Source: Alphaproteobacteria bacterium (GTDB taxonomy: Bacteria > Pseudomonadota > Alphaproteobacteria > UBA8366). From it: a stretch of 64,000 bases of DNA. Positions within the stretch are counted from its first letter, which is position 1; each line of letters opens with the position of its first letter. Made by a program: the position numbers and the translations under genes. The stretch lies in the NCBI GenBank assembly GCA_021774335.1, contig JAJFJD010000033.1, positions 186,001 through 250,000 of the forward strand. The letters run 5' to 3'. This document shows positions 34,188 through 42,604 of this stretch, one piece after another. The notes under the pieces were generated by a model. It was not told the DNA's origin, made no database searches, and saw nothing but the letters and a program-made list of their open reading frames with translations.

Positions 34188-34979
34188 ATGATCGTAGAGC
34201 AGATTTGGACCAATAACGCCTACCGCAATTTCAACTATCTCATCGTCTGCCCGGACACCGGCGAAGCAATGGCGATCGATCCGTTGGATCATGAAAAATG
34301 CCTGGCCGCCGCGCAGGACAAGGGCTGGGAAATCACGCAAATCCTGAACACGCATCACCACGGCGACCACATCGGCGGCAACGGTCCGGTGGTCGACGCG
34401 ACCGGGGCGAAAATCCTGGCGCATGCGGGTGCATCGGACAAGATTCCGAACATGGATCGCGGTCTCGGGGCCGGCGACGTCATCAAGATCGGCAATTCGG
34501 TCGAGTTGGAATGCCTCGACACGCCGGGCCACACCATGAGCCATATCTGCCTGATGTCGCGCACGGACGTGCCCGCGCTGTTCTGCGGCGACACGCTGTT
34601 CAACGCCGGTGCGGGCAACTGCCACAACGGCGGTCATCCTGCCGAGCTGTACGACACCTTCGCGAACCAGCTCGCCAATTTGCCGGAGCAGACGCTGATC
34701 TATCCAGGCCACGACTACATTGCCAACAATCTGGAATTCACCCTCGATCGTGAGCCCGACAATCCCCACGCCGCGGCGCTGTTGAAGGACGTAGCGAACC
34801 AAGACACCAACCAACCACTGGTCTCGACAATGGCGATGGAGAAAGAGGTGAATACCTTCTTCCGCCTGCAAAACCCGTCGGTGATCAAAGCGCTGCAGGA
34901 AAAGTTCAGCGACCTGCCGGAGAACCCGGACGCTAAGACTGTCTTCCTGAAACTACGCGAACTGCGCAACGACTGGTAG
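34188..34979 (+). CDS. gloB: Hydroxyacylglutathione hydrolase (glyoxalase II)
   Basis: GloB hydrolyses S-D-lactoylglutathione to D-lactate and glutathione, the second step of methylglyoxal detoxification. The metallo-beta-lactamase motif THHHGDH (residues 55-61) binds two metals; the later ligands are in DTPGHTMSH, FCGDTLF and YPGHDY. The C-terminal glutathione-binding domain is complete (NTFFRLQNPSV, ending LRELRNDW). Its 263 residues are the usual length. GATAGCACC lies upstream, with no strong ribosome binding site. A class V PLP-enzyme gene follows after 15 bp. Confidence 0.93.
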   Translation: MIVEQIWTNNAYRNFNYLIVCPDTGEAMAIDPLDHEKCLAAAQDKGWEITQILNTHHHGDHIGGNGPVVDATGAKILAHAGASDKIPNMDRGLGAGDVIKIGNSVELECLDTPGHTMSHICLMSRTDVPALFCGDTLFNAGAGNCHNGGHPAELYDTFANQLANLPEQTLIYPGHDYIANNLEFTLDREPDNPHAAALLKDVANQDTNQPLVSTMAMEKEVNTFFRLQNPSVIKALQEKFSDLPENPDAKTVFLKLRELRNDW

Positions 34980-34994
34980 GGAGCGAACAAGACC

Positions 34995-36125
34995 GTGATT
35001 TCTAACCAACGCGATCAATTCGACATCCCCGCTGACGTCGTCTACCTCAACTGTGCATCGCAGTCGCCGCTGCTGAACAGCGTCTGCCGTGCCGGGGAAG
35101 AAGGCGTCCTGCGCAAGGCCCATCCCTGGACGGATTTCCGCAGCGAAGCGGCCGCCAACGCAGAACGCGCGCGCAGCCTGTTCGCCCAGTTGATCGGCGC
35201 GACGGCGGACGATGTTGCGATCGTCCCGGCGACCAGTTACGGCATCTCGGTCGCGGCGCGGAACCTGCCGCTGACCGCCGGACAGCGCGTGGTAACGCTG
35301 GACAACCAATTCCCCTCAAATTTCCACGCCTGGCGCGTGTCGGCGGAAGATGCCGGCGCGGACTTCCATCAGGTCGCCCGACCCGATGACGGCGACTGGA
35401 CAACCGCCGTCCTGGCCGCGATCGACGACAACACGGCGGTCGTCGCCCTGCCGCCCTGCCACTGGACCGACGGCAGCGCGCTCGACCTCGCAACAATCGG
35501 CGAACGCTGCCGCGCGGTCGGCGCCGCCTTTGTCATCGACGCCACCCAGGCCGCCGGGGCCGCGCCCATCGACATCGCTCGGCTACAGCCGGACTTCCTC
35601 GTCTCCTCCGCCTATAAGTGGCTGTTATGTCCCTACACGCTGGCGTTTCTATACGCCGCACCGCATCGGCAGACCGGCTTGCCCATCGAATTCCACGAAT
35701 GGGCGGTCTCGGGGATGGAGAACCGCACCAGCGACCGCGATCCGACGGCAACGGCCATCGGTGCGCGGCGCTACGACATGGGCGAGCGTAACAATCCGAT
35801 CAACCTGATGATGGCAACAACCGCCTTGCAGCAATTGATCGACTGGACGCCTGCCGAGGTCGCCGCGACGATCAAGCCATTGACCGACCGTGTCGCAGCG
35901 GCGGCGCGCGACCGGGGCTTCGCCGTGCCGCCGGATGCCCATCGCGTGGCGCATTACATCGGCATGCGCATGCCGAACGGCCTGCCGGATCGCGCGGATG
36001 AGCGGTTGGCAGAAAAAAACATCCATATCAGCCTGCGCGGCGATTCACTGCGGGTCAGCCCGCATATCTTCAATTCCACCGAGGATATCGACCGGCTCTT
36101 CGCGGAGTTGGACCGGATCACCTGA
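34995..36125 (+). CDS. Class V aminotransferase-fold PLP enzyme (kynureninase/selenocysteine-lyase-like)
   Basis: This is a second fold-type I, class V PLP enzyme, not closely similar to the one at 24897-26126. The PLP-lysine is in LVSSAYKWLLCPYTLAF; FVIDATQAAGAAPID holds the pyridine-contacting aspartate. The C-terminal HISLRGDSLRVSPHIFNSTEDID is typical of the family. The reaction is unknown (lyase, desulfurase or epimerase). A GTG start is used; GGGAG lies 12 nt upstream, a rather long spacing. It follows gloB by 15 bp and is probably co-transcribed. Confidence 0.85.
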   Translation: MISNQRDQFDIPADVVYLNCASQSPLLNSVCRAGEEGVLRKAHPWTDFRSEAAANAERARSLFAQLIGATADDVAIVPATSYGISVAARNLPLTAGQRVVTLDNQFPSNFHAWRVSAEDAGADFHQVARPDDGDWTTAVLAAIDDNTAVVALPPCHWTDGSALDLATIGERCRAVGAAFVIDATQAAGAAPIDIARLQPDFLVSSAYKWLLCPYTLAFLYAAPHRQTGLPIEFHEWAVSGMENRTSDRDPTATAIGARRYDMGERNNPINLMMATTALQQLIDWTPAEVAATIKPLTDRVAAAARDRGFAVPPDAHRVAHYIGMRMPNGLPDRADERLAEKNIHISLRGDSLRVSPHIFNSTEDIDRLFAELDRIT

Positions 36126-36188
36126 GCCGATCTATCCTGACGCGCGACCGCCTCGACCACGCAATACCGAACATTCAGGAGAGCCGCG

Positions 36189-37082
36189 ATGCGCATCGGG
36201 TATATCGGACTGGGAAACATGGGCGGGCCGCTCGCCGGACGATTGGTGCAGCGGCATCCCATGCATGTCTACGACTTGCGCGCCGACGCGGTCGCCAAGT
36301 TCGTCGACTTGGGCGCGACTGCCGCCGACAGCCCGGCAGACTTGGCTGCGCACTGCGATGTCGTCTTCACCTGCCTGCCCAAGTCCGATCACGTCCATGA
36401 GGTGATCTTCGGCGAGAACGGACTGTTGGGAACACTCAAGCCCGGTAGCCTGATCGCCGATATGACAACCGGTGATCCGGCACGGACCCGCGCCATGGCG
36501 GCGGAACTCAAGGACCGGCAGATCGACCTGATCGATGCGCCAGTCAGCGGCGGGCCGCGCGGCGCAAACGAAGGCACCATCGCCATCATGATCGGCGCGC
36601 CGCAACCGCTGTTCGACAAGGTCCGGCCATTCCTGGAATCGATCAGCCCGAACATCTTCCATGCGGGCGATGTCGGCACCGCGCACGCGGTGAAGGCCGG
36701 CAACAATCTGCTCAATCTGGCCAGCCGTTTGATGACGTTCGAGGTCGTATCCTTGCTGGTCAAGAACGGCGTCGCGCCGGAAGATGCGGTGGCAATCCTG
36801 CAAAAGAGTTCCGGGCGCAACTACACCACCGAGATCACACTGCCGGACAACATCCTGTCGGGCACGATGCATCAGGGTTTCCTGCTGGAGTTGATGCGGA
36901 AAGATATTAGCATCGCGCTCGATCTCGCCCGCGACAGCGACGTGCCGATGCCGCTGGGCACGCTGGCTCGCGAGCAATTGCTCGCCGCGATCAACGAGCA
37001 AGGCGGCGACGCGGACATGAGCGCGCTGGCCCTCACCTACGAGCGCATTACCGGCGCCCGGATTCGGCCCGACGACAGCTAA
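36189..37082 (+). CDS. NAD(P)-dependent beta-hydroxyacid dehydrogenase (3-hydroxyisobutyrate dehydrogenase family)
   Basis: The Rossmann motif GYIGLGNMGGPLAGRL opens the protein, DAPVSGGPRGANEGTIAIMIG is the substrate-binding signature and the catalytic lysine lies in HAVKAGNNLLN. The family oxidises 3-hydroxyisobutyrate, tartronate semialdehyde, L-serine and related acids; GarR-like activity would fit with glycolate/glyoxylate metabolism elsewhere in the window, but the substrate is not determinable. It has 297 residues, the norm. CAGGAGAGCCGCG stands just before the ATG. Confidence 0.92.
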   Translation: MRIGYIGLGNMGGPLAGRLVQRHPMHVYDLRADAVAKFVDLGATAADSPADLAAHCDVVFTCLPKSDHVHEVIFGENGLLGTLKPGSLIADMTTGDPARTRAMAAELKDRQIDLIDAPVSGGPRGANEGTIAIMIGAPQPLFDKVRPFLESISPNIFHAGDVGTAHAVKAGNNLLNLASRLMTFEVVSLLVKNGVAPEDAVAILQKSSGRNYTTEITLPDNILSGTMHQGFLLELMRKDISIALDLARDSDVPMPLGTLAREQLLAAINEQGGDADMSALALTYERITGARIRPDDS

Positions 37083-37147
37083 CGCCGGTTCGACGCGGCG
37101 AAACCGCCTCGCTATTCTTCGCGAATGAAGCAACAAAGGACAGAACC

Positions 37148-38680
37148 GTGGCCTTCGAAGACAAGATCAAAGAACACGAAGAACGCAAGAAACGCGCGAC
37201 GGCCATGGGCGGCCCCGACAAGCTGGAACGCCGCCGCGACAACGGCCTGCTGAACGCGCGCGAGCGGGTCGACTATCTGTTCGACGCCGACAGCTTCCGG
37301 GAATCCGGCCTTTACGGCGTCTCCTACCTTCCCGATATGCGCGACCAGACACCGTCCGACGGCAAGGTCACCGGCTTCGGCAATGTCGACAGCCGCAAGG
37401 TCGGCGTGGTGGCCTACGACTTCACGGTCAAGGGATCGTCCAGCAGCTACACCAACAATCGCAAGATGTCCCACATCAAGGACATGGGCACGAAGCGCGG
37501 TTTCCCCGTCGTCTTCATGACCGAATCGACGGGCGTCCGTATGCCTGACGTGATGGGCGAAGGCATGGGTTTCACCGACGAAGGCCGCCGCTTTATGCGT
37601 ACCCGAACCGCGCCCTGGGTCTGCGCCCAGCTTGGCCCGTGTTTCGGCTCGGCCGCGTGGCACGCGGTCTGTTCCGACTTCAACGTGATGCGCAAAGGCT
37701 CGGTCATGGCGGTGACGAGCCCGCGCATGGTATCGCGCGCCGTCGGCCAGGAAATCTCCGGCGAGGATCTCGGCGGCTGGCGGGTCCATGCGGACCATAC
37801 CGGCTTCGCCGATGTCGTCGTCGATACCGACGAGGAAGCGATCGACACGGTCAAGAAATTCCTGAGCTATATGCCAAGCCATCAAAACGAAGCGCCGCCG
37901 GTCATGCCCGTCCCCGCTGGGTCGGACGATGCCGGCAAGAACATCCTCGACCTGTTTCCGGAATCGCCGACGAAAGTCTACGACGTTCGCAAGATCATCC
38001 AGGCTTTCGTGGACAAGGACAGTTTCTTCGAGATCAAGGCCCGGTACGGGCGCAGCATGTGCACGGCCCTCGCCCGCATCGACGGCAAGAGCGTCGGCCT
38101 GATCGCCAACAATCCGCAGTTCAAGGGCGGCGCGATGGACGCGCATGCCTGCACCAAGGCGACAAGCTTTCTGGTGCTCTGCGACTCCTACAATATTCCC
38201 ATCGTCTTCCTGCAGGACCAGCCCGGCTTCCTGATCGGGCCGGAAGCCGAGAAGCAGGGCATCATCGGCAAGATCATCAACTGGATGAACGCGATGCTGC
38301 AGACCACGGTGCCCAAGATCACGATCATCATGCGCAAGAGCTATGGCCGCGGCTTCATCAACATGGGTGCCGCGAACACGGTCGAGGAAATTGCCGCCTG
38401 GTGGAGCGCGGAAGTCAGCTTCATGGACCCGCGCTCGGCTATGGCCGTCGTCCACGGCATTGAGGAAGAAGACGATCCCGAACGGTATCAGGAACTCCTG
38501 AAGGAAATGGCGCGCGACGGCGGTGCCTACGATCTCGCCGCGGTCTATGGCGTCAAGGAAGTGTTGGATCCGCGCGAGACACGGTCCTATCTCATCGACA
38601 TGCTGGACATCCACCGCTCGCGACTCAGCAACGGGATCGGCGAGCATAAGCTGGAGGCGTGGCCCACCAGTTACGTGTAG
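37148..38680 (+). CDS. Acyl-CoA carboxylase carboxyltransferase (beta) subunit
   Basis: This 510-residue crotonase-fold carboxyltransferase belongs to the propionyl/methylcrotonyl/acetyl-CoA carboxylase beta family. The N-terminal NARERVDYLFDADSF is conserved; the N half has ESTGVRMPDVMG and the C half has DQPGFLIGPEAEKQGIIGK and INMGAANTVEEIAAWW. It transfers CO2 from biotin to an acyl-CoA. No biotin carboxylase or biotin carrier gene lies within the window, so the partner must be elsewhere. A GTG start is used, following AAAGGACAGAACC. Confidence 0.9.
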   Translation: MAFEDKIKEHEERKKRATAMGGPDKLERRRDNGLLNARERVDYLFDADSFRESGLYGVSYLPDMRDQTPSDGKVTGFGNVDSRKVGVVAYDFTVKGSSSSYTNNRKMSHIKDMGTKRGFPVVFMTESTGVRMPDVMGEGMGFTDEGRRFMRTRTAPWVCAQLGPCFGSAAWHAVCSDFNVMRKGSVMAVTSPRMVSRAVGQEISGEDLGGWRVHADHTGFADVVVDTDEEAIDTVKKFLSYMPSHQNEAPPVMPVPAGSDDAGKNILDLFPESPTKVYDVRKIIQAFVDKDSFFEIKARYGRSMCTALARIDGKSVGLIANNPQFKGGAMDAHACTKATSFLVLCDSYNIPIVFLQDQPGFLIGPEAEKQGIIGKIINWMNAMLQTTVPKITIIMRKSYGRGFINMGAANTVEEIAAWWSAEVSFMDPRSAMAVVHGIEEEDDPERYQELLKEMARDGGAYDLAAVYGVKEVLDPRETRSYLIDMLDIHRSRLSNGIGEHKLEAWPTSYV

Positions 38681-38719
38681 AGTGCCCCGCATCCACAACC
38701 CCATTGCGGAATCCTGGGC

Positions 38720-39070
38720 ATGACACAGCATGCGATCGCCAACCTACTCGCGGACCTGCCCGACCAAATACCTGAAGAACGGTTCGAGACGCTCCTACGA
38801 TCCGGTGAGACCAAGCTCGAACGGATCATATCAACCGGGCACAGCTCCGCGCCCGGCGACTGGTACGACCAGCCGCTGGCCGAGTGGGTCCTGGTGGTCG
38901 CGGGCCGCGCTGGGCTTCGGTTCGAAGACGAGCCGGACACACGCGTTCTTGAACCCGGCGACCATCTGTTGATCCCGCCGCATGCCCGCCATCGCGTAGA
39001 ATGGACGAGCACGGACGAGCCGACCGTCTGGCTTGCCCTCTATTTCCCCTCGGACTCCTCGGAGCGTTAG
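38720..39070 (+). CDS. Cupin domain protein
   Basis: This 116-residue single-domain cupin has motif 1 spread over GDWYDQPLAEWVLVVAGRAGLRFED and motif 2 as LEPGDHLLIPPHARHRVEWTS. The metal-binding histidines of motif 1 are reduced, with only His99/His103-type residues (HARHRVEW) obvious, so metal binding is uncertain. The stop lies 5 bp before the start of the peptide-binding protein gene, which suggests coexpression. Confidence 0.85.
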   Translation: MTQHAIANLLADLPDQIPEERFETLLRSGETKLERIISTGHSSAPGDWYDQPLAEWVLVVAGRAGLRFEDEPDTRVLEPGDHLLIPPHARHRVEWTSTDEPTVWLALYFPSDSSER

Positions 39071-39075
39071 ACCGA

Positions 39076-40758
39076 ATGACCGCCGCGACCCGATTTCTAC
39101 GCCGCCTGACCGGTGCGGCCCTCTGCCTTGCGGCCATCTGCGGTCTGCTCGGCATACCCGCCCAAGCGCGGGACCAGCTTGTCATCGGCATCAGTCAGTT
39201 CCCCGATAACTTCAATCCCAAGATCAACTCGATGGCGGCCAAATCGTATATCCTGGCCATGGCCCGGCGGCCCGTCACCACCTTCGACGCGGACTGGAAC
39301 CTGATCTGCATGCTGTGCACCGAGCTGCCGAGCATGGAGAAGGGCACGGCGAGATATGAAAAAACCAAGGACGGTAAGGACGGTGTCGCCGTTACCTACA
39401 CGCTGCGCCCGGACGCGCGTTGGGGCGACGGCACGCCGATCACCACCAAGGACGTGGTGCTGAGCTGGCAGATCGGCAAAAATCCGGTCAGCGGTGTGAG
39501 CAATGCGGAATTCTACCGCCGGATCGACCGCATCGACGTCAAGGACGACCACACCTTCACGCTGCACAAGAACAAGCGGACCTGCACCTTCGCCAACGCC
39601 AACGACTTCCACATCGTCCCCGCGCATCTGGAGAAGCCTAACTTCAAGGATCCCAGCGCCTACCGCAGCCGCAGCGCCTACGAGTCCGATACGACCAATC
39701 CGGGGCTTTGGTTCGGCCCCTACCGGGTGGCCGAAGTGTCACCGGGTTCGCATGTCGTGCTTGAACGCAATCCAACCTGGTGGGGGCGCAAGCCGGCGTT
39801 CGATCGCGTGATCGTCAAGGTGATCCAGAACACCTCCGCAATGACGGCCAACTTGCTCGCTGGGGGTATCGATTACGTCGCCGGCGAAGTCGGCATGTCG
39901 TTGGATCAGGCGATGGCGCTGAAGGGCCGGCACGGCGACCGGTTCAACTTCGTCTTCAAGCCGAGCCTCGTCTACGAACATATCGACATGAACCTCGACA
40001 ATCCCATCCTGGCCGACCGCCGCGTCCGGCGCGCCCTGCTCTATGCCATCGACCGCAAGGCGATCAGCAGCCAGTTGTTCGAGGGCTACCAGCCGGTCGC
40101 CAACAGTTCGATCAATCCGCTCGACCTAGTCTACAGCGCGAATACAAAGCGCTACCCGCTCGACCGCGAGAAAGCGGCGAAGTTGCTGGACGCCGCCGGG
40201 TGGCGGCTGCGCGACAACGGCATCCGCTACAACGACAAGGGCGAGCGGCTCCAGCTTCTGATCATGACGACGGCGGGTAACAAGACCCGCGAACTCGTCC
40301 AGCAGGTGTTGCAGAGCAACTGGCGGCAAGTCGGCATCGACATGCGCATCCGGAACGAACCCGCCCGCGTCTTCTTCGGCGACACCGTACGGCGCCGGAA
40401 GTTCTCCGGACTCGCCATGTATGCCTGGCTGTCGTCGCCACAGAACGTGCCGCGCGGGCAGCTTCATTCAGAGGAAATTCCAAGCGCCGAAGGCGGCTGG
40501 TCGGGGCAGAACTACCCAGGCCTGCGCAGCCCGGCGTTCGACGCGGTCCTCGACGGCATCGAAACCAAGTGCGAGCCGCAGGAAAACATGCGGCTGTGGC
40601 ACAAACTGCAGAAGCTCTATATGGAGGAGCTGCCGGCGCTGCCGCTATACTTCCGCGCGCAGCCCCATATCATGCCGAAATGGCTGAAAGGGGTGCGACC
40701 GACCGGCCATCAATACTCCTCGAGCCTGTGGATCGAAGACTGGACGGTGGGGAAATGA
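39076..40758 (+). CDS. ABC transporter substrate-binding protein, family 5 (oligopeptide type)
   Basis: A signal peptide ends at IPAQA-RDQ (about residue 31), giving a periplasmic solute-binding protein. The SBP family 5 pattern is clear: YTLRPDARWGDGTPITTKDVV, the region FGPYRVAEVSPGSHVVLERNP and RRVRRALLYAIDRKAI. Ligands of this family are peptides, opines, nickel or sugars. No permease or ATPase gene is adjacent, and the complete peptide-type operon is 18 kb away, so it is an orphan that might share another transporter. The ATG at 39076 follows the cupin stop; a longer frame overlapping the cupin gene was rejected. Confidence 0.9.
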   Translation: MTAATRFLRRLTGAALCLAAICGLLGIPAQARDQLVIGISQFPDNFNPKINSMAAKSYILAMARRPVTTFDADWNLICMLCTELPSMEKGTARYEKTKDGKDGVAVTYTLRPDARWGDGTPITTKDVVLSWQIGKNPVSGVSNAEFYRRIDRIDVKDDHTFTLHKNKRTCTFANANDFHIVPAHLEKPNFKDPSAYRSRSAYESDTTNPGLWFGPYRVAEVSPGSHVVLERNPTWWGRKPAFDRVIVKVIQNTSAMTANLLAGGIDYVAGEVGMSLDQAMALKGRHGDRFNFVFKPSLVYEHIDMNLDNPILADRRVRRALLYAIDRKAISSQLFEGYQPVANSSINPLDLVYSANTKRYPLDREKAAKLLDAAGWRLRDNGIRYNDKGERLQLLIMTTAGNKTRELVQQVLQSNWRQVGIDMRIRNEPARVFFGDTVRRRKFSGLAMYAWLSSPQNVPRGQLHSEEIPSAEGGWSGQNYPGLRSPAFDAVLDGIETKCEPQENMRLWHKLQKLYMEELPALPLYFRAQPHIMPKWLKGVRPTGHQYSSSLWIEDWTVGK

Positions 40759-40809
40759 GGCGCGCTCCTTCTTTCAACGGTTCGGAGCGGCCGAGCCGCT
40801 GAGGGCGCG

Positions 40810-41472
40810 TCAACTAGGCTGTTCTGCCGGCGCTTTGGTTTGATACTGCGGCGCCGCCAACCCCATGGAGACGTATATCTGAGTCAGCGCCTCGACGCCG
40901 AAATCGGCCGGTTCGACCCAGTCCTTCGGGACGAATATCAAGCCGCCGCCGAACGGAATCGGTGCCGTTGGAATGAGAATGCCGCAATAGGGCTTCTCCT
41001 TGAGGTGGACAAGTTCGGATGTGGGCATCAGGGCGAGCACGGCGGCGCCGGCGTCGCCGCCGAAAAAACACCACACGGGACTCATTGACTTCAGATCGAC
41101 CTCTTCCCTTCGCTCCAACATGCCGATGAAGCTGTTGGAAAGGCTATACATGCTACCGATCAGCGGGATACGCCCGACCGTGTTGTCGAGAAAGGCCGTG
41201 AGACGTCCGCGCAATGTCGACAGGACGACCAGTCCGACCAAATAGAAGACCAGCAGTAAGGCGACGACGCCAACGCCGTAGGCGATCGTCTCGTCGCGCA
41301 AGATGGTCACACCGAGTCTGGAGAGAATCTGGCCAAAAACGCTGCCGGGGCCGAGGTAATCCCGGGTGAAACCGGCCAGCCAAACGACGACGACCGCGGT
41401 CAAAAGGAAAGGTAGAACGGCGAGGAAACCTGCCATTATCGTTTGCGCGAATGACCTCAAAATTCTGTACAT
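40810..41472 (-). CDS. DUF502 family membrane protein
   Basis: This is a 220-residue member of DUF502. Two membrane helices fill the N-terminal 90 residues (TIMAGFLAVLPFLLTAVVVVW and YGVGVVALLLVFYLVGLVVL). The family hallmark follows: GRIPLIGSMYSLSNSF, then a cytosolic or periplasmic beta-rich tail with IPTAPIPFGGGLIFVPKDWV. The function is unknown. The ATG at 41472 is chosen for an AAAGG 7 nt upstream; ATGs at 41487 and 41574 are alternatives. It converges on the binding-protein gene. Confidence 0.88.
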   Translation of the reverse strand: MYRILRSFAQTIMAGFLAVLPFLLTAVVVVWLAGFTRDYLGPGSVFGQILSRLGVTILRDETIAYGVGVVALLLVFYLVGLVVLSTLRGRLTAFLDNTVGRIPLIGSMYSLSNSFIGMLERREEVDLKSMSPVWCFFGGDAGAAVLALMPTSELVHLKEKPYCGILIPTAPIPFGGGLIFVPKDWVEPADFGVEALTQIYVSMGLAAPQYQTKAPAEQPS

Positions 41473-41737
41473 CAGTCGACCTTTCATCAAGCGCGGGCGG
41501 GCGGCGCAATCGCCATATAGATTGGGCGACCTTACGGCGAAAGACAGGGTTGGTCCCACGATTTTGCATGACATGGAGTCCGCCCCAAGACCGATACGGC
41601 GGCACCCTTGGGGGCGAGGAGCGGTATCGGGAGGCGTGAGGCGGCAAAGACCAGCGCAATGCCCATAAAGCCCGCCGCCGTGATAGCGATGAGGAGAAAC
41701 GCAAAATCCTGAGCGAAGGCGCGACTATTCAACGATC
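41473..41737. other. Intergenic region upstream of DUF502 gene
   Basis: This 265-bp region holds the leader of the DUF502 gene. A TTG-started frame on the minus strand (41532-41732, 66 codons) encodes one hydrophobic helix (FAFLLIAITAAGFMGIALVF) and then a Cys/Pro-rich tail; it lacks a clear ribosome binding site and I do not call it as a gene. No other structure was seen. Confidence 0.45.
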
Positions 41738-41771
41738 AAAAAAACCAGGGGCGCCACCGAGATGGCGCCCC
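41738..41771 (-). terminator. Rho-independent terminator after HpcH/HpaI aldolase gene
   Basis: A 9-bp stem GGGGCGCCA/TGGCGCCCC with a 6-nt loop is followed on the minus strand by CTGG and seven T residues. It lies 30 bp after the aldolase stop and ends the dehydrogenase-aldolase transcript. Confidence 0.9.
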
Positions 41772-41800
41772 CTTAACAATGTCGCGAAGGAACGCCCTCC

Positions 41801-42556
41801 TCAGCGCGCGTTTTTGACCATCTCCGCCGCGGCGGCGCCAAGGATGCGGTAATCGACCGACAGCGTCACCAGGTCGAAGCCTGATTTCAGCATCTTCTTG
41901 GCGTATTCCGACGAGGCGCAATGGATGCCCGCGTTCACGCCTTTCTTCTTGGCCTGACGCAGGATGCGTTTGATCTGCTTGACGACGACCGGATCGGTCT
42001 GGTCCAGCTTCGGAATTTTGCCGAGCGCCAAGCCCAGGTCCGACGGGCCGACGTAGACGGCGTCGAGGCCCGGCACCGATAGGATATCGTCGAGATTAGC
42101 GAGCCCGTCTTCGGTTTCGATCATGCCGATCGCCAGCACGGTCGCGTTCGCCTTGGCCGCGTAATCATCGCCGGCATACATGGATGCGCGCGCGGGCCCG
42201 AAGCTGCGCTGACCTTTCGGCGGGTACCGGCAGGCAGCGACCAGCCGTTCCGCGTCTTCCTTGTTGTTGATCATCGGACAGATGATGCCGTAGCAGCCGG
42301 CGTCCAGCATCTTCATGATGATGCCTTCTTCGAGCCAGGGCACACGCGCCATCGGCGTCGCATTGGTCGTGCTGATCGCCTGGAGCATGGGAACGGCCGT
42401 GTCGTAGTGAACGATGCCATGCTGCAGATCGACGGTCACGGAATCGAATCCCTGATGGGCCATAACTTCGGCGGAGAAGCTGTTGGGAATGCCACACCAA
42501 CCGTTGACAACACCCTCACCCTTCCGCCACATCCGGCGGACATTGTTTGCACGCAT
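41801..42556 (-). CDS. HpcH/HpaI family aldolase (2-oxo-4-hydroxyacid aldolase)
   Basis: This pyruvate-type class II aldolase is closer to the HpaI/4-hydroxy-2-oxoheptanedioate aldolase type than its paralogue at 5632. Motifs are GFDSVTVDLQHGIVHYD, MARVPWLEEG, the metal glutamate in IGMIETEDGLANLDD and YVGPSDLGLALG. Its 251 residues are normal. GGGAG lies 9 nt upstream. It sits 48 bp downstream of the hydroxyacid dehydrogenase gene, and the two are ended by one terminator. Together with the RraA protein and TRAP transporter it suggests cleavage of an imported hydroxy-oxoacid. Confidence 0.92.
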   Translation of the reverse strand: MRANNVRRMWRKGEGVVNGWCGIPNSFSAEVMAHQGFDSVTVDLQHGIVHYDTAVPMLQAISTTNATPMARVPWLEEGIIMKMLDAGCYGIICPMINNKEDAERLVAACRYPPKGQRSFGPARASMYAGDDYAAKANATVLAIGMIETEDGLANLDDILSVPGLDAVYVGPSDLGLALGKIPKLDQTDPVVVKQIKRILRQAKKKGVNAGIHCASSEYAKKMLKSGFDLVTLSVDYRILGAAAAEMVKNAR

Positions 42557-42604
42557 AATTTTCTCCCTGAAACTGATTAAGTGTCGTTGCCCAATACCCG
42601 GTCC

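Noticed and set aside
37112..38731. 539-codon minus-strand frame opposite the carboxyltransferase gene
   Set aside because: It is an Asp/His/Arg-rich mirror of a well-conserved gene and has no recognisable domain.
40786..40800. AGCGGC/GCCGCT hairpin between convergent genes as a terminator
   Set aside because: The stem is only 6 bp and there is no T-tract on either strand.
41532..41732. 66-codon frame with one hydrophobic helix
   Set aside because: TTG start, no ribosome binding site and an odd Cys/Pro-rich tail; kept only as a note in the intergenic entry.
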